Shown piece by piece: positions 50,750 to 58,698 of a stretch of 64,000 nucleotides of DNA. The position numbers and the translations under genes were made by a program. The notes below the pieces were generated by a model, which was given only the letters and a program-made list of their open reading frames with translations, made no database searches and was not told where the DNA came from. The DNA lies in the NCBI RefSeq assembly GCF_021647475.1, contig NZ_JAKIUR010000008.1, positions 15,372-79,371 of the forward strand, read 5' to 3'. The stretch's first letter is position 1. Every line of letters begins with the position of its first letter. Source of the DNA: Lutibacter sp. Lineage in GTDB: Bacteria; Bacteroidota; Bacteroidia; Flavobacteriales; Flavobacteriaceae.

Positions 50750-52936
50750 TTAACTACCTAATTCTAATTGGTTTTTCACCAAATGGTAATAGTTTCCTTT
50801 TTGTTTTATGAGCTCTTTGTGACTTCCTATTTCTACGATACTTCCATTATCTAACACTACTATTTGATGTGCGTTTTTTACAGTACTTAATCTGTGTGCA
50901 ATAACTACCGCTGTTTTATCTGCAAAAAAAGTGTTTAACTTATTCATTATTACCAATTCATTATTTGCATCTAACGCAGAAGTTGCTTCATCAAAAAATA
51001 AAAATTTAGGGTTTTTATAAACTGCTCTTGCAATTAATAAGCGTTGCTTTTGACCTGTACTTAGTCCAGATCCTTCATTCCCAATTTTTGTGTTATAACC
51101 TAAAGGAAGTCCTTCTATATAATCTGAAATATTTGCAATATCCACAGCGTGTAATAACTTTTTAGTATCCACATAATCCTCACCTACAGCAATATTTTTA
51201 GCAATGGTATCATTAAAAATATACCCCTCTTGCATTACAACACCACAATGTGCTCTCCACACTCTTTGTGAAATGTTCTTTAAATTGAAATTGTTTACAA
51301 GAATTTCTCCTTTGTCAAGTTCATAAAATCGTAATAGCAGTTTCATTAACGTAGTTTTACCACTACCACTAACTCCAACAATGGCAGTTGTTTTATTGGC
51401 AGGGATTGTAAAAGATACCTCTTTTAAAACGGGCTCTAACCCTCCTGTATATCTAAAAGAAACTCCATTTAATTTTATATCTGCATTTTCAGGAATTGTT
51501 GTTATTTTTTCTTCTCCTTCTTTTTCTTCATCTTCTTTGTTGTGAATTTCACCTAACCTATCTAAAGATATTTTGGCATCTTGTACATCACGCATAAAAC
51601 CAATTAATTGAATTACAGGAGCATTTAATTGTCCAACTATGTAACTTATTGCCATCATCATACCCAACGTAATACTACCTTCAATTACTAATTTAGCTGA
51701 TAAAATGGTAATAAACATATTTTTAAGTTCATTGATAAAATTAGAACCAACACTTTGAGTTTGCTCTAGAGCTAAACTTTTAGTAGAAATTTTAAACAAG
51801 CGAGCTTGTACATATTCCCAATTCCAACGCATTCGTCTTTCCGCATTGTGAAGTTTAATTTCTTGCATCCCGTTGATGAGCTCAATTACTTTACTTTGCT
51901 CTTGACTTACTTGAGAAAAACGTTTATAATCTAGCTCCTTTCTTCTTTTAAAGAAAAATAACACCCAGGAAATATAAAGAATACTCCCTAAAACAAAAAC
52001 TCCTAAAATTTGAAAGCTATAATACCCTAACACAAAACTGAAAATAACCAGATTAAAAAGTGAAAACAAAATTGTTAAAGAAGAGGTTGTTAAAATTCGC
52101 TCAATACGCTTGTGATCATTGATGCGTTGGAGTAAATCTCCTGTCATTCGAACATCAAAATAGGATATTGGCAATTTCATTAGTTTGATAAAGAAATCGG
52201 ATATTAATGAAATATTTATTCGTGTGCTAAGGTGTAATAAAATCCAACTTCTAATAATCTCTAAGCTTGCTTTTCCTATATATAAAAACAGTTGTGCAAA
52301 AAGGATAAGATAAATAAAATTTATATCTTGATTTTTTATACCAACATCTACAATGCTTTGCGTTAAAAAAGGAAATATTAATTGTAATAGACTACCAGCG
52401 AGTAAACCAATAATTAACTGAACAATAAATTTTTTGTATTTAAACAAATATTTGGAAATAAAGCTAAAGCCAAAGGGTTCATCTTTATCAAATTCTTCTT
52501 GATAAAATTTAGGCGTTGGATCAAGTAAAAGAGCAATACCTTCTTCAGTATTTTCATTTGCATTATTACCTATCCAACTTTTTATAAATTCATCTTTGGT
52601 ATAGGTTATTAATCCATGAGCTGGATCTGAAATATAGATTATTCCTTTTTTAATTTTATAAACTACTACATAATGATTTTTATTCCAATGCACAATACAT
52701 GGCAAAGAAGCTTCTAATAGTTTGTTAAAGGAAAGTTTAACCCCTAAAGAATGAAAACCCATGTTCTCAACTGCATCACTTAAACCTAATAAGCTACTAC
52801 CTTCACGCGTAGTTTCACTAAGCGTACGCAGTTGTTGTGTATTAATGATTTTGCCGTAGTATTTGGCTATAATTTTAATACACGTGGGACCGCAATCTTT
52901 GGCTTCGGTTTGTTTATAATGTGGGAATTTTTTCAT
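50750..52936 (-). CDS. Peptidase-containing ABC exporter (C39 domain)
   Basis: A bifunctional exporter that cuts double-glycine leaders and exports the released cores. 728 residues. The C39 peptidase domain (about 1-130) has catalytic Cys15 in DCGPTC, His in NKNHYVVVY near 90 and Asp in ISDPAHG near 105. Six transmembrane helices follow (about 165-440). The ATPase domain has Walker A VGVSGSGKTTL near residue 507, signature LSTGQKQR, Walker B FLFFDEATSALD and IAHRLSTV. It is the central gene of the island and all precursors match its cleavage requirement. Confidence 0.95.
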   Translation of the reverse strand: MKKFPHYKQTEAKDCGPTCIKIIAKYYGKIINTQQLRTLSETTREGSSLLGLSDAVENMGFHSLGVKLSFNKLLEASLPCIVHWNKNHYVVVYKIKKGIIYISDPAHGLITYTKDEFIKSWIGNNANENTEEGIALLLDPTPKFYQEEFDKDEPFGFSFISKYLFKYKKFIVQLIIGLLAGSLLQLIFPFLTQSIVDVGIKNQDINFIYLILFAQLFLYIGKASLEIIRSWILLHLSTRINISLISDFFIKLMKLPISYFDVRMTGDLLQRINDHKRIERILTTSSLTILFSLFNLVIFSFVLGYYSFQILGVFVLGSILYISWVLFFFKRRKELDYKRFSQVSQEQSKVIELINGMQEIKLHNAERRMRWNWEYVQARLFKISTKSLALEQTQSVGSNFINELKNMFITILSAKLVIEGSITLGMMMAISYIVGQLNAPVIQLIGFMRDVQDAKISLDRLGEIHNKEDEEKEGEEKITTIPENADIKLNGVSFRYTGGLEPVLKEVSFTIPANKTTAIVGVSGSGKTTLMKLLLRFYELDKGEILVNNFNLKNISQRVWRAHCGVVMQEGYIFNDTIAKNIAVGEDYVDTKKLLHAVDIANISDYIEGLPLGYNTKIGNEGSGLSTGQKQRLLIARAVYKNPKFLFFDEATSALDANNELVIMNKLNTFFADKTAVVIAHRLSTVKNAHQIVVLDNGSIVEIGSHKELIKQKGNYYHLVKNQLELGS

Positions 52937-52985
52937 TAAGTAAACTTCATTATTTATATATTTTTATAAAAAAATATTCTTAAAA

Positions 52986-53017
52986 ACCAAAATAAAAATA
53001 TAAATTTTCATTTTGGT
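52986..53017 (-). terminator. 3' hairpin of peptide gene b
   Basis: Stem ACCAAAAT (52986-52993) / ATTTTGGT (53010-53017) extended by A/T pairs, followed by TTTTT on the minus strand. It lies 24 bp after the stop of peptide b and before the exporter gene. Confidence 0.65.
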
Positions 53018-53040
53018 CAGTAAATTTTACTACATAATTA

Positions 53041-53184
53041 TTACCAGCAATAAGTACCTAAAATACAAATACCTGACGGGCATTCTTTCCCATCACAATA
53101 AATAGGTGCTGGATTACCACCATTGATTTCTTTCTGCTCCGCTTTACTTAAAGCTTTTCCTAAATTTAAAAATTGTTTTTTCAT
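53041..53184 (-). CDS. Cysteine-rich secreted peptide precursor b
   Basis: A 47-residue precursor, too short for common ORF cut-offs. Leader MKKQFLNLGKALSKAEQK then EINGG. The 24-residue core is NPAPIYCDGKECPSG followed by ICILGTYCW, with 4 Cys. The smallest of the family. The full set of signals is present: leader, Gly-Gly, 53-bp element upstream and hairpin downstream. It is placed directly upstream (in transcription) of the exporter gene. Confidence 0.87.
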   Translation of the reverse strand: MKKQFLNLGKALSKAEQKEINGGNPAPIYCDGKECPSGICILGTYCW

Positions 53185-53210
53185 AATAAAAAAATTTAAT
53201 ATTTAATATA

Positions 53211-53263
53211 GCCTTGAACATTTAAAGACACTCAAGGTTTGTGTCTATTCCTCGCGAGAGAAT
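53211..53263 (-). promoter_or_regulatory. 53-bp 5' element of peptide b (pseudoknot type 1)
   Basis: Same sequence as the other type 1 copies: palindrome CTCGCGAG, stem 1 AGACAC/GTGTCT, stem 2 CCTTGA/TCAAGG and loop TTAAATGT. It begins 19 bp after the stop of TlpA-like protein 1. Confidence 0.85.
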
Positions 53264-53282
53264 ATTATTTATAAATTTATAG

Positions 53283-54650
53283 TTAATTCAAATTTTTAAG
53301 TATTAATTCTTTTAATTTTGGATTGGAAGGTTTATAAGCATTGGCATCAATTATTTTACCTTCCTTATCAATTAATATGTATCTTGGAATTTCATTTAAA
53401 AAGTATTCTTTAAAAAAGGGAATGTCATCATCAGGTGCAAATAATTGAATACCACCTAGTTTTCTTTCTTTTACCATTTTTTTAAATCGCTCTTTAGTAT
53501 CACTAGTGCAGATACTAACAAAATAAATATCTCTATTTTTTAAATCTTCTTCTAATTTTTTTAATGCGGGGATTTCTCGTACACAAGGAATACACCAAGT
53601 TGCCCAAATGTCTATATAAATTAATTTGCCGTTTAAATCTCTGATTCTAAATAATTTATCATTAATATCATGTAATTCAAACATAGGGGAAGTTGTTCCT
53701 TTTGATATTTTTTTTAGTTTTAAATACATTTTTCTAATTTCATTCTTGTATAAATGATTTTTTTCAATTGAATTAAATTTAGTGTAGACTTCATCTAACA
53801 TTTTAGTTTGTGATATTGCAGATTTTATTATTTCAAAAGTTAATTCATCTTTAACTTTTTGATTTTTGATCTCTTTATCAATTATTTCTAAAGTAGTTAA
53901 TGTTTCATCTTTAGAATTTACATTTTCCATTTTATAAGAAATAAAGTCTTTTATACACTGCATGTATTTTGGATGCTCCAATAATTTTTTATTGGATACA
54001 TTAATATTTTTATAAGGATTCGGATAGTTTTCCGAAACTTTAAAATCTTTATTTTTTAAAAATTCTCCTCTCCATCTTCTATATTGATTTAAAAGTGAAG
54101 CATTTTCATTTTCAACTACAAATAACTCATAAAATTTAAAATCCTTATCCAAATTGACCTGAGACTTTAAAAAGTCAATTTTTGTAATATTAATTGAGTC
54201 TGCCAACTTTAAAAAATCTGATTCACTTAAATTCAAAAAATATTTATAATTAGTAATATTTTTAAACTTTTTATTATACAATCTTTTTCGTTGTAAATAA
54301 TTATTTTCTTTGGCTCCAATTCCTAAAAATGAGTATTTAGGAATATTCTCATTATAATTTATAGTAATACTTAATTTATCTTCTGGCTTTAAAAACATCT
54401 CAGTTAATATTCTCATATCACCTATAAAATAATACCCTTTTGGAATTACAACTGTATCTATAAAAGTATTGTCTTTCTTTAAATGAATTGTTTTAATTGG
54501 TTTATAATCTTTATCATATAAAATTAAACTGTCAATTTTTGAATTTTTAATAAAACCAGAAATAATTGTCTTATTTAAATCTGTAGATTCTTTACAAGCA
54601 TACATTATAATTATAAAAAATAATAGATAGATTAATTTTAATTGTTTCAT
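53283..54650 (-). CDS. TlpA-like thiol-disulfide lipoprotein 1 (WCIPC)
   Basis: A 455-residue lipoprotein (signal LLFFIIIMYAC, Cys about residue 19) that would be anchored facing the periplasm. The N-terminal 300 residues form a DUF4369-like beta domain plus a helical linker. The C-terminal thioredoxin fold (about 320-455) has IDIWATWCIPCVREIPALKKL and a cis-Pro segment EIPRYILIDKEG. TlpA-like proteins exchange disulfides on exported substrates. Here it lies between peptides b and c, so it is likely to act on the cysteine-rich cores. Whether it oxidises, reduces or isomerises is not readable from the motif alone. Confidence 0.88.
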   Translation of the reverse strand: MKQLKLIYLLFFIIIMYACKESTDLNKTIISGFIKNSKIDSLILYDKDYKPIKTIHLKKDNTFIDTVVIPKGYYFIGDMRILTEMFLKPEDKLSITINYNENIPKYSFLGIGAKENNYLQRKRLYNKKFKNITNYKYFLNLSESDFLKLADSINITKIDFLKSQVNLDKDFKFYELFVVENENASLLNQYRRWRGEFLKNKDFKVSENYPNPYKNINVSNKKLLEHPKYMQCIKDFISYKMENVNSKDETLTTLEIIDKEIKNQKVKDELTFEIIKSAISQTKMLDEVYTKFNSIEKNHLYKNEIRKMYLKLKKISKGTTSPMFELHDINDKLFRIRDLNGKLIYIDIWATWCIPCVREIPALKKLEEDLKNRDIYFVSICTSDTKERFKKMVKERKLGGIQLFAPDDDIPFFKEYFLNEIPRYILIDKEGKIIDANAYKPSNPKLKELILKNLN

Positions 54651-54703
54651 GATATATATTCTAGGCTAAAGGATTTTTTAATTTATTTCTCTAATTAAAC
54701 TAA

Positions 54704-54732
54704 TATTCAGTCAATATTTTATTGACTGAATA
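54704..54732 (-). terminator. 3' hairpin of peptide gene c
   Basis: Arms TATTCAGTCAAT (54704-54715) and ATTGACTGAATA (54721-54732), 12 bp perfect, loop ATTTT. It starts 29 bp after the stop of peptide c. No strong U-tract follows on the minus strand, so a stabilising role is as likely as termination. Confidence 0.65.
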
Positions 54733-54761
54733 TAGTATAGTGAGATAATTACTGTTTTGTT

Positions 54762-54941
54762 TTACCCACAATAACTCCAAGGGTTCTCAGCACAATATCT
54801 TGATTTACAAGTTTGCCCCATATAACATTCAGAATCAGAACTACATTCGTCTGTACATTCTAACTGGTATTCACCCCCATTAATTTGCTTCTGTTCAGCT
54901 TTACTTAAAGTTTTACCTAAATTTAAAAATTGTTTTTTCAT
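54762..54941 (-). CDS. Cysteine-rich secreted peptide precursor c
   Basis: A 59-residue precursor starting at the ATG at 54941; a frame extension to 54986 runs into the 53-bp element and was rejected. Leader MKKQFLNLGKTLSKAEQK then QINGG. Core of 36 residues with 6 Cys: ECTDEC, SECYMGQTC, RYC, SYC. The Cys spacing recalls small disulfide-knotted toxins and inhibitors, though no family match is claimed. Situated between TlpA-like genes 1 and 2. Confidence 0.88.
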   Translation of the reverse strand: MKKQFLNLGKTLSKAEQKQINGGEYQLECTDECSSDSECYMGQTCKSRYCAENPWSYCG

Positions 54942-54965
54942 AATAAAAATTTTATGGTTTAATAT

Positions 54966-55018
54966 GCCTTGAACATTTAAAGACACTCAAGGTTTGTGTC
55001 TATTCCTCGCGAGAGAAT
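54966..55018 (-). promoter_or_regulatory. 53-bp 5' element of peptide c (pseudoknot type 1)
   Basis: Type 1 sequence (CCTTGA/TCAAGG). It begins 3 bp after the stop of the TlpA-like protein 2 gene and ends 24 bp before the peptide start codon. Confidence 0.85.
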
Positions 55019-55021
55019 ATT

Positions 55022-56080
55022 TTAATTATTTGCACCTAAAATCTTGTTTAGTTGAATTTTTAAATCATCAATAGTTATATTTTTAGCTATTATTTTTCCA
55101 TTTTTACTAACTAAGAAATTAGTAGGAATACTTGTAACGTTATATTTTGCTGCGATTTCCCCATTAAATCCCTCTATATCTATAATGTTTTCCCAAATGA
55201 GTTTATCCTCAACAATGGCATTATTCCATTTTTTCAAATCTACATCTAAAGAAACGCCTAAAACTGTAAACTCATTATCTTTAAACTGCTTGTAAATTTC
55301 CAAAAGTTCAGGATTTACTTTTCTACAAGGAGCACACCAAGAAGCCCAAAAATCAATCAAAACAACTTTTCCCCTAAAATTTTTTGAACTAATTATTTCA
55401 TTTTTGAGATTGGGTAAATCAAAATCAAATAGCTGTTTTCCAACCTCTATACTTAAATCTGGGTAAACAACTCTTCTTATTGATTCAAGCTGAGTATTTG
55501 ATAATGCATTGGAATCTATTTTTTTAAATAGATACTTAATTTGGTCTATATTTAAATCCTCATTAATAACTTGTTCCGCCAATAAATATCCACTATAACT
55601 ATTGCTTGGTTTTTTTTCAATAATTTTAGCTAATTTTTGAAATAGTTTTGAATTCCAGTTGGCATCACTTTTATATGATCTTTTAAAACTTTCAAAATCA
55701 CTTCGAATAAGTTCTGTCTTCACACCTAAAATAGTATCAACTTTAATAAAGTTTATTTCATAGGTCTTCATTGTTTTTTTCTCTATAGAAATTTCAATAT
55801 CAACGATATTATTCTCTAAATAAAACCAATCATTTACCATTGAGGAAATAGGAGGAATTATAAAAGTCGCTTCTATTGGTTTTTCTACAAATCCTATAAA
55901 CTGAAATTTGTTATTCATTACAATAGTGCAATCTCTAACTTTACCATATTCAAGATAAATATAATTAGGAGTATCACCGTTAACAGTACCATTTAATGTA
56001 AATGATTTTATATTTTTTTGATCTTTGCAACTAATTATTAAAATTACTGTTAGCAAAATATATAGATAATTTCTTTTCAT
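55022..56080 (-). CDS. TlpA-like thiol-disulfide lipoprotein 2 (WCAPC)
   Basis: A 352-residue lipoprotein (signal ILLTVILIISC, Cys about residue 18). The DUF4369-like N-terminal domain is followed by a helical region and a thioredoxin domain (about 220-352) with VLIDFWASWCAPCRKVNPELL and cis-Pro VTSIPTNFLVSKNG. WCAPC is a strongly conserved TlpA/ResA-type active site. It lies between peptides c and d. Periplasmic side chains of this type take electrons from, or give them to, a membrane partner; the VKOR fusion at the head of the island is a candidate partner. Confidence 0.9.
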   Translation of the reverse strand: MKRNYLYILLTVILIISCKDQKNIKSFTLNGTVNGDTPNYIYLEYGKVRDCTIVMNNKFQFIGFVEKPIEATFIIPPISSMVNDWFYLENNIVDIEISIEKKTMKTYEINFIKVDTILGVKTELIRSDFESFKRSYKSDANWNSKLFQKLAKIIEKKPSNSYSGYLLAEQVINEDLNIDQIKYLFKKIDSNALSNTQLESIRRVVYPDLSIEVGKQLFDFDLPNLKNEIISSKNFRGKVVLIDFWASWCAPCRKVNPELLEIYKQFKDNEFTVLGVSLDVDLKKWNNAIVEDKLIWENIIDIEGFNGEIAAKYNVTSIPTNFLVSKNGKIIAKNITIDDLKIQLNKILGANN

Positions 56081-56161
56081 AAAAAGTTAAATTTGCATTT
56101 ACTTTAATCAAAGAGCTGATTACTAAAAGTAACTAACTCTTCAACTAAAAAATTCTACAAC

Positions 56162-56356
56162 TTATAAGCACATTCTACCACATCCACATGGATGAGAACA
56201 ATCACCTCCAAAATTTGCACAAACACCAGAATTACAGTTTGAATTTGTTGAACAAGCAGAGCAAGGTTCACCACCGTAAAGCATTGTACCTCCAAAGATG
56301 TTCTTCTGTTCCGCCTTACTTAAAGCTTTTCCTAAATTTAAAAATTGTTTTTTCAT
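56162..56356 (-). CDS. Cysteine-rich secreted peptide precursor d
   Basis: A 64-residue precursor. Leader MKKQFLNLGKALSKAEQK then NIFGG, the only one with Phe instead of Asn before Gly-Gly. Core of 41 residues with 8 Cys: PCSAC, NCNSGVC, DCSHPCGCGRMC. It begins TMLYGG like peptide g (TMLYGD), so d and g are sister peptides. An imperfect hairpin lies after the stop (about 56111-56141). Its neighbours are TlpA-like gene 2 downstream and peptide e upstream. Confidence 0.88.
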   Translation of the reverse strand: MKKQFLNLGKALSKAEQKNIFGGTMLYGGEPCSACSTNSNCNSGVCANFGGDCSHPCGCGRMCL

Positions 56357-56385
56357 AATAAATAATATTTATAATCATTATATTT

Positions 56386-56438
56386 GCCGTGAACATTTAA
56401 AGACACTCACAGTTTGTGTCTATTCTTCGCGAGAGAAT
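56386..56438 (-). promoter_or_regulatory. 53-bp 5' element of peptide d (pseudoknot type 2, G-U variant)
   Basis: Stem 2 here is CTGTGA with TCACGG, keeping pairing through one U-G pair. Stem 1 AGACAC/GTGTCT is unchanged. The leading palindrome is ATTCT(C)TCGCGAAGAAT. Confidence 0.83.
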
Positions 56439-56520
56439 AATTTTATTCCTTTTAAGTAGCTATCTTGGATTTCAACTTGTTAGTAATTAGGATTTTTTTT
56501 TAATTTTACATTAATTAAAA

Positions 56521-56550
56521 TCAAAAGCTACTACTGGTAGTAGCTTTTGA
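56521..56550 (-). terminator. 3' hairpin of peptide gene e
   Basis: Arms TCAAAAGCTACTAC and GTAGTAGCTTTTGA, 14 bp, separated by two bases. It starts 41 bp after the stop of peptide e. The minus-strand sequence after it is moderately U-rich. Confidence 0.7.
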
Positions 56551-56591
56551 AAAAGTTAACACAAAAATGATTAATCACTAATACTATCTTC

Positions 56592-56765
56592 TTAAGCCCC
56601 TTCGCAAATACCAAAATAGAGACAGAAGCATTCTGCTCTAGAAATCTCTGTTATTTCATCACAAAAATCAGGTCTTCGTAGCTTTAGTTGTTTTCCACCT
56701 CCATTAATTTCTTTCTGTTCAGCTTTGCTTAAAGCTTTTCCTAAATTTAAAAATTGTTTTTTCAT
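56592..56765 (-). CDS. Cysteine-rich secreted peptide precursor e
   Basis: A 57-residue precursor, below usual ORF thresholds. Leader MKKQFLNLGKALSKAEQK then EINGG. The 34-residue core begins GKQLKLRRPDFC and ends AECFCLYFGICEGA, with 4 Cys and a basic start. It is one of two tandem copies (see f). Upstream 53-bp element and downstream hairpin are both present. Confidence 0.86.
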   Translation of the reverse strand: MKKQFLNLGKALSKAEQKEINGGGKQLKLRRPDFCDEITEISRAECFCLYFGICEGA

Positions 56766-56791
56766 AATTAATAATTTTTATAATTATATTT

Positions 56792-56844
56792 GCTGTGAAC
56801 ATTTAAAGACACTCACAGTTTGTGTCTATTCTTCGCGAGAGAAT
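56792..56844 (-). promoter_or_regulatory. 53-bp 5' element of peptide e (pseudoknot type 2)
   Basis: Stem 2 is CTGTGA/TCACAG, fully paired. Against type 1 (CCTTGA/TCAAGG), both arms change together, which preserves the pairing. Stem 1 is AGACAC/GTGTCT. Confidence 0.85.
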
Positions 56845-56926
56845 AATTTTATTCCTTTTAAGTAGCTATCTTGGATTTCAACTTGTTAGTAATTAGGAAT
56901 TTTTTTTAATTTTACATTAATTAAAA

Positions 56927-56956
56927 TCAAAAGCTACTACTGGTAGTAGCTTTTGA
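56927..56956 (-). terminator. 3' hairpin of peptide gene f
   Basis: Same 14-bp-arm hairpin as at 56521, in the second cassette copy, 41 bp after the stop of peptide f. Confidence 0.7.
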
Positions 56957-56997
56957 AAAAGTTAACACAAAAATGATTAATCACTAATACTATCCTC

Positions 56998-57171
56998 TTA
57001 AGCCCCTTCGCAAATACTAAAATAGAGACAGAAGCATTCTGCTCTAGAAATCTCTGTTATTTCATCACAAGAATCAGGTCTTCGTAGCTTTAGTTGTTTT
57101 CCACCTCCATTAATTTCTTTCTGTTCAGCTTTGCTTAAAGCTTTTCCTAAATTTAAAAATTGTTTTTTCAT
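56998..57171 (-). CDS. Cysteine-rich secreted peptide precursor f
   Basis: A 57-residue tandem copy of peptide e with the same leader and 4 Cys. The core differs at two residues (RRPDSC for RRPDFC; LYFSIC for LYFGIC). The changes avoid every Cys and the Gly-Gly, as expected if disulfides and cleavage are kept under selection. Not distinguishable from e in function. Confidence 0.86.
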   Translation of the reverse strand: MKKQFLNLGKALSKAEQKEINGGGKQLKLRRPDSCDEITEISRAECFCLYFSICEGA

Positions 57172-57200
57172 AATAAATAATATTTATAATCATTATATTT

Positions 57201-57253
57201 GCCGTGAACATTTAAAGACACTCACAGTTTGTGTCTATTCTTCGCGAGAGAAT
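57201..57253 (-). promoter_or_regulatory. 53-bp 5' element of peptide f (pseudoknot type 2, G-U variant)
   Basis: CTGTGA/TCACGG stem 2 as in copy d. It begins 12 bp after the stop of TlpA-like protein 3. Confidence 0.83.
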
Positions 57254-57265
57254 ATTGTTTATAAT

Positions 57266-58408
57266 TTAATCTTCTTTTAAAACCTTTTCTAGATCAGTTA
57301 AAGAAATATCCTTTTCTAAAATTATACCTTCTTTATTTAAAAGATAATTTGTTGGAAATTTATTAATACCTAGAACTGAAGTTTCAGTTCCATTTTCATC
57401 TAATAAATTTAACCACGTTATTTTTTTTCTATCAACAACCTTAAACCAGTTATTTACATTTTTAGTTTTATCTGTTGAAATACTAATTATACTTAATTGA
57501 TTTGGGCTGTATTTTTTTTGTAATTCTTTTAGCTTAGGGAATTGGGCAATACATGGTCCACAATAGCTAAACCAAAAATCTATCAAAATATATTTTGAGT
57601 CAGAATTTTCAAATACCTTAAAAATTAATTCCTTTGAATCAATATTACTTAATTTTATTTCTGGGAAGAGATTACCCTCCTGTAACATTTTCGCTTCCAA
57701 CATCCTTTTTTTAAAAATTTTAGCCTCTTTGGTTTGCTTTATTGTATTTGAAAGATTGTTATAAGCCTTTTCAAGCTCTTCATTGTACCCATTATACATT
57801 TGGCTTATTAAAATTTTCCAAAATGCCACATATGAATTTGGAAATTCTTTAGTAAAATCTATGAGAGTTTTATAGTTATGTTTTGTTAAACTTTTTCGTA
57901 ATGCTATTGAAAATTTTTCAATAGAGTCTTTTGGTAAATCATTACCCCTAATCTTTTTAAACTCTATTTTAAATTCATTTAAAAAAGGCTTTAATTTTTC
58001 TCCTAAAATTACTTCTTCATTTTGTATTGTTGAATTTTCACTGATTATTATTGGTTTAACATTAAAATACAAACTATCTATTAATAACTGCTGATTTTTA
58101 GGCTCTAAAATGAATTGACCTGTTCTTGTTTGGGCTGTTTCTATATAAAATGGTAATGGAATGTTATTTTTTTTACTTAGCCTAAATTCAAATTTACCAT
58201 CCACAGCTATTGTACTATCTTTTATGAAATTGTTAAAATAATATATAGCATCAATTGCCTTTATTAAATAAACTGTTCCGTTGTAGTTTTTAATTTCTCC
58301 TTTAATTCTATAATCTTTAGATTCTGTTTTCTTACAAGAGGCTAAAAAACTTATAAAAAGAAATAGAATGAAATAAAAAATAAACGTTTTTTTAAACTTG
58401 ATTTTCAT
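57266..58408 (-). CDS. TlpA-like thiol-disulfide lipoprotein 3 (YCGPC)
   Basis: A 380-residue lipoprotein (signal ILFLFISFLASC, Cys about residue 25). The DUF4369-like N-terminal domain (YRIKGEIKNYNGTVYLIKAI...) and helical region are followed by a thioredoxin domain (about 250-380) with ILIDFWFSYCGPCIAQFPKLKEL and cis-Pro NKFPTNYLLNKEG. The replacement of Trp by Tyr before Cys-Gly-Pro-Cys differs from TlpA-like 1 and 2. It lies between peptides g and f. Three such proteins in one island suggest division of labour or substrate-specific pairing. Confidence 0.88.
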   Translation of the reverse strand: MKIKFKKTFIFYFILFLFISFLASCKKTESKDYRIKGEIKNYNGTVYLIKAIDAIYYFNNFIKDSTIAVDGKFEFRLSKKNNIPLPFYIETAQTRTGQFILEPKNQQLLIDSLYFNVKPIIISENSTIQNEEVILGEKLKPFLNEFKIEFKKIRGNDLPKDSIEKFSIALRKSLTKHNYKTLIDFTKEFPNSYVAFWKILISQMYNGYNEELEKAYNNLSNTIKQTKEAKIFKKRMLEAKMLQEGNLFPEIKLSNIDSKELIFKVFENSDSKYILIDFWFSYCGPCIAQFPKLKELQKKYSPNQLSIISISTDKTKNVNNWFKVVDRKKITWLNLLDENGTETSVLGINKFPTNYLLNKEGIILEKDISLTDLEKVLKED

Positions 58409-58442
58409 TTATAATAATAAGTATGTTTAAATTTTTGAATAT

Positions 58443-58474
58443 TAAGGTACAAGTTCAATTGAGCTTGTACCTTA
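58443..58474 (-). terminator. 3' hairpin of peptide gene g
   Basis: Arms TAAGGTACAAG (58443-58453) and CTTGTACCTTA (58464-58474), extended by inner pairs (TTCAATTGAG). It starts just 6 bp after the stop of peptide g. Confidence 0.7.
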
Positions 58475-58480
58475 GATAAA

Positions 58481-58672
58481 TTATCCACAATTTTGATCAC
58501 AAGGGCAACCTTGGCAATATTGAGCTCCACCCGGAGGTCCACAGCATATCATTCCTTCTGGACAAGACCCACCTCCATCACATCTATCACCATAAAGCAT
58601 CGTTCCTCCATTAATTAATTTTTGTTCAGCCTTATTTAAAGCTTTACCTAAGTTTAAAAATTGTTTTTTCAT
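58481..58672 (-). CDS. Cysteine-rich secreted peptide precursor g
   Basis: A 63-residue precursor. Leader MKKQFLNLGKALNKAEQK then LINGG. Core of 40 residues with 8 Cys: DRC, SCPEGMICCGPPGG, QYCQGCPCDQNCG. Shares TMLYG at the core start with peptide d and the same number of Cys. It is the first peptide gene in the transcript, after the VKOR fusion. Confidence 0.88.
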   Translation of the reverse strand: MKKQFLNLGKALNKAEQKLINGGTMLYGDRCDGGGSCPEGMICCGPPGGAQYCQGCPCDQNCG

Positions 58673-58698
58673 AATTAATAATTTTTATAATTATATTT

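Larger units (their letters stand above)
56386..57197 (-). repeat. Tandem duplication of a 406-bp peptide cassette
   Basis: 56386-56791 and 56792-57197 are nearly identical, including the 53-bp element, the intergenic stretch, the 30-bp hairpin and the peptide gene. Few differences are visible; two change the peptide (F to S, G to S). This marks a recent duplication. Confidence 0.85.
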
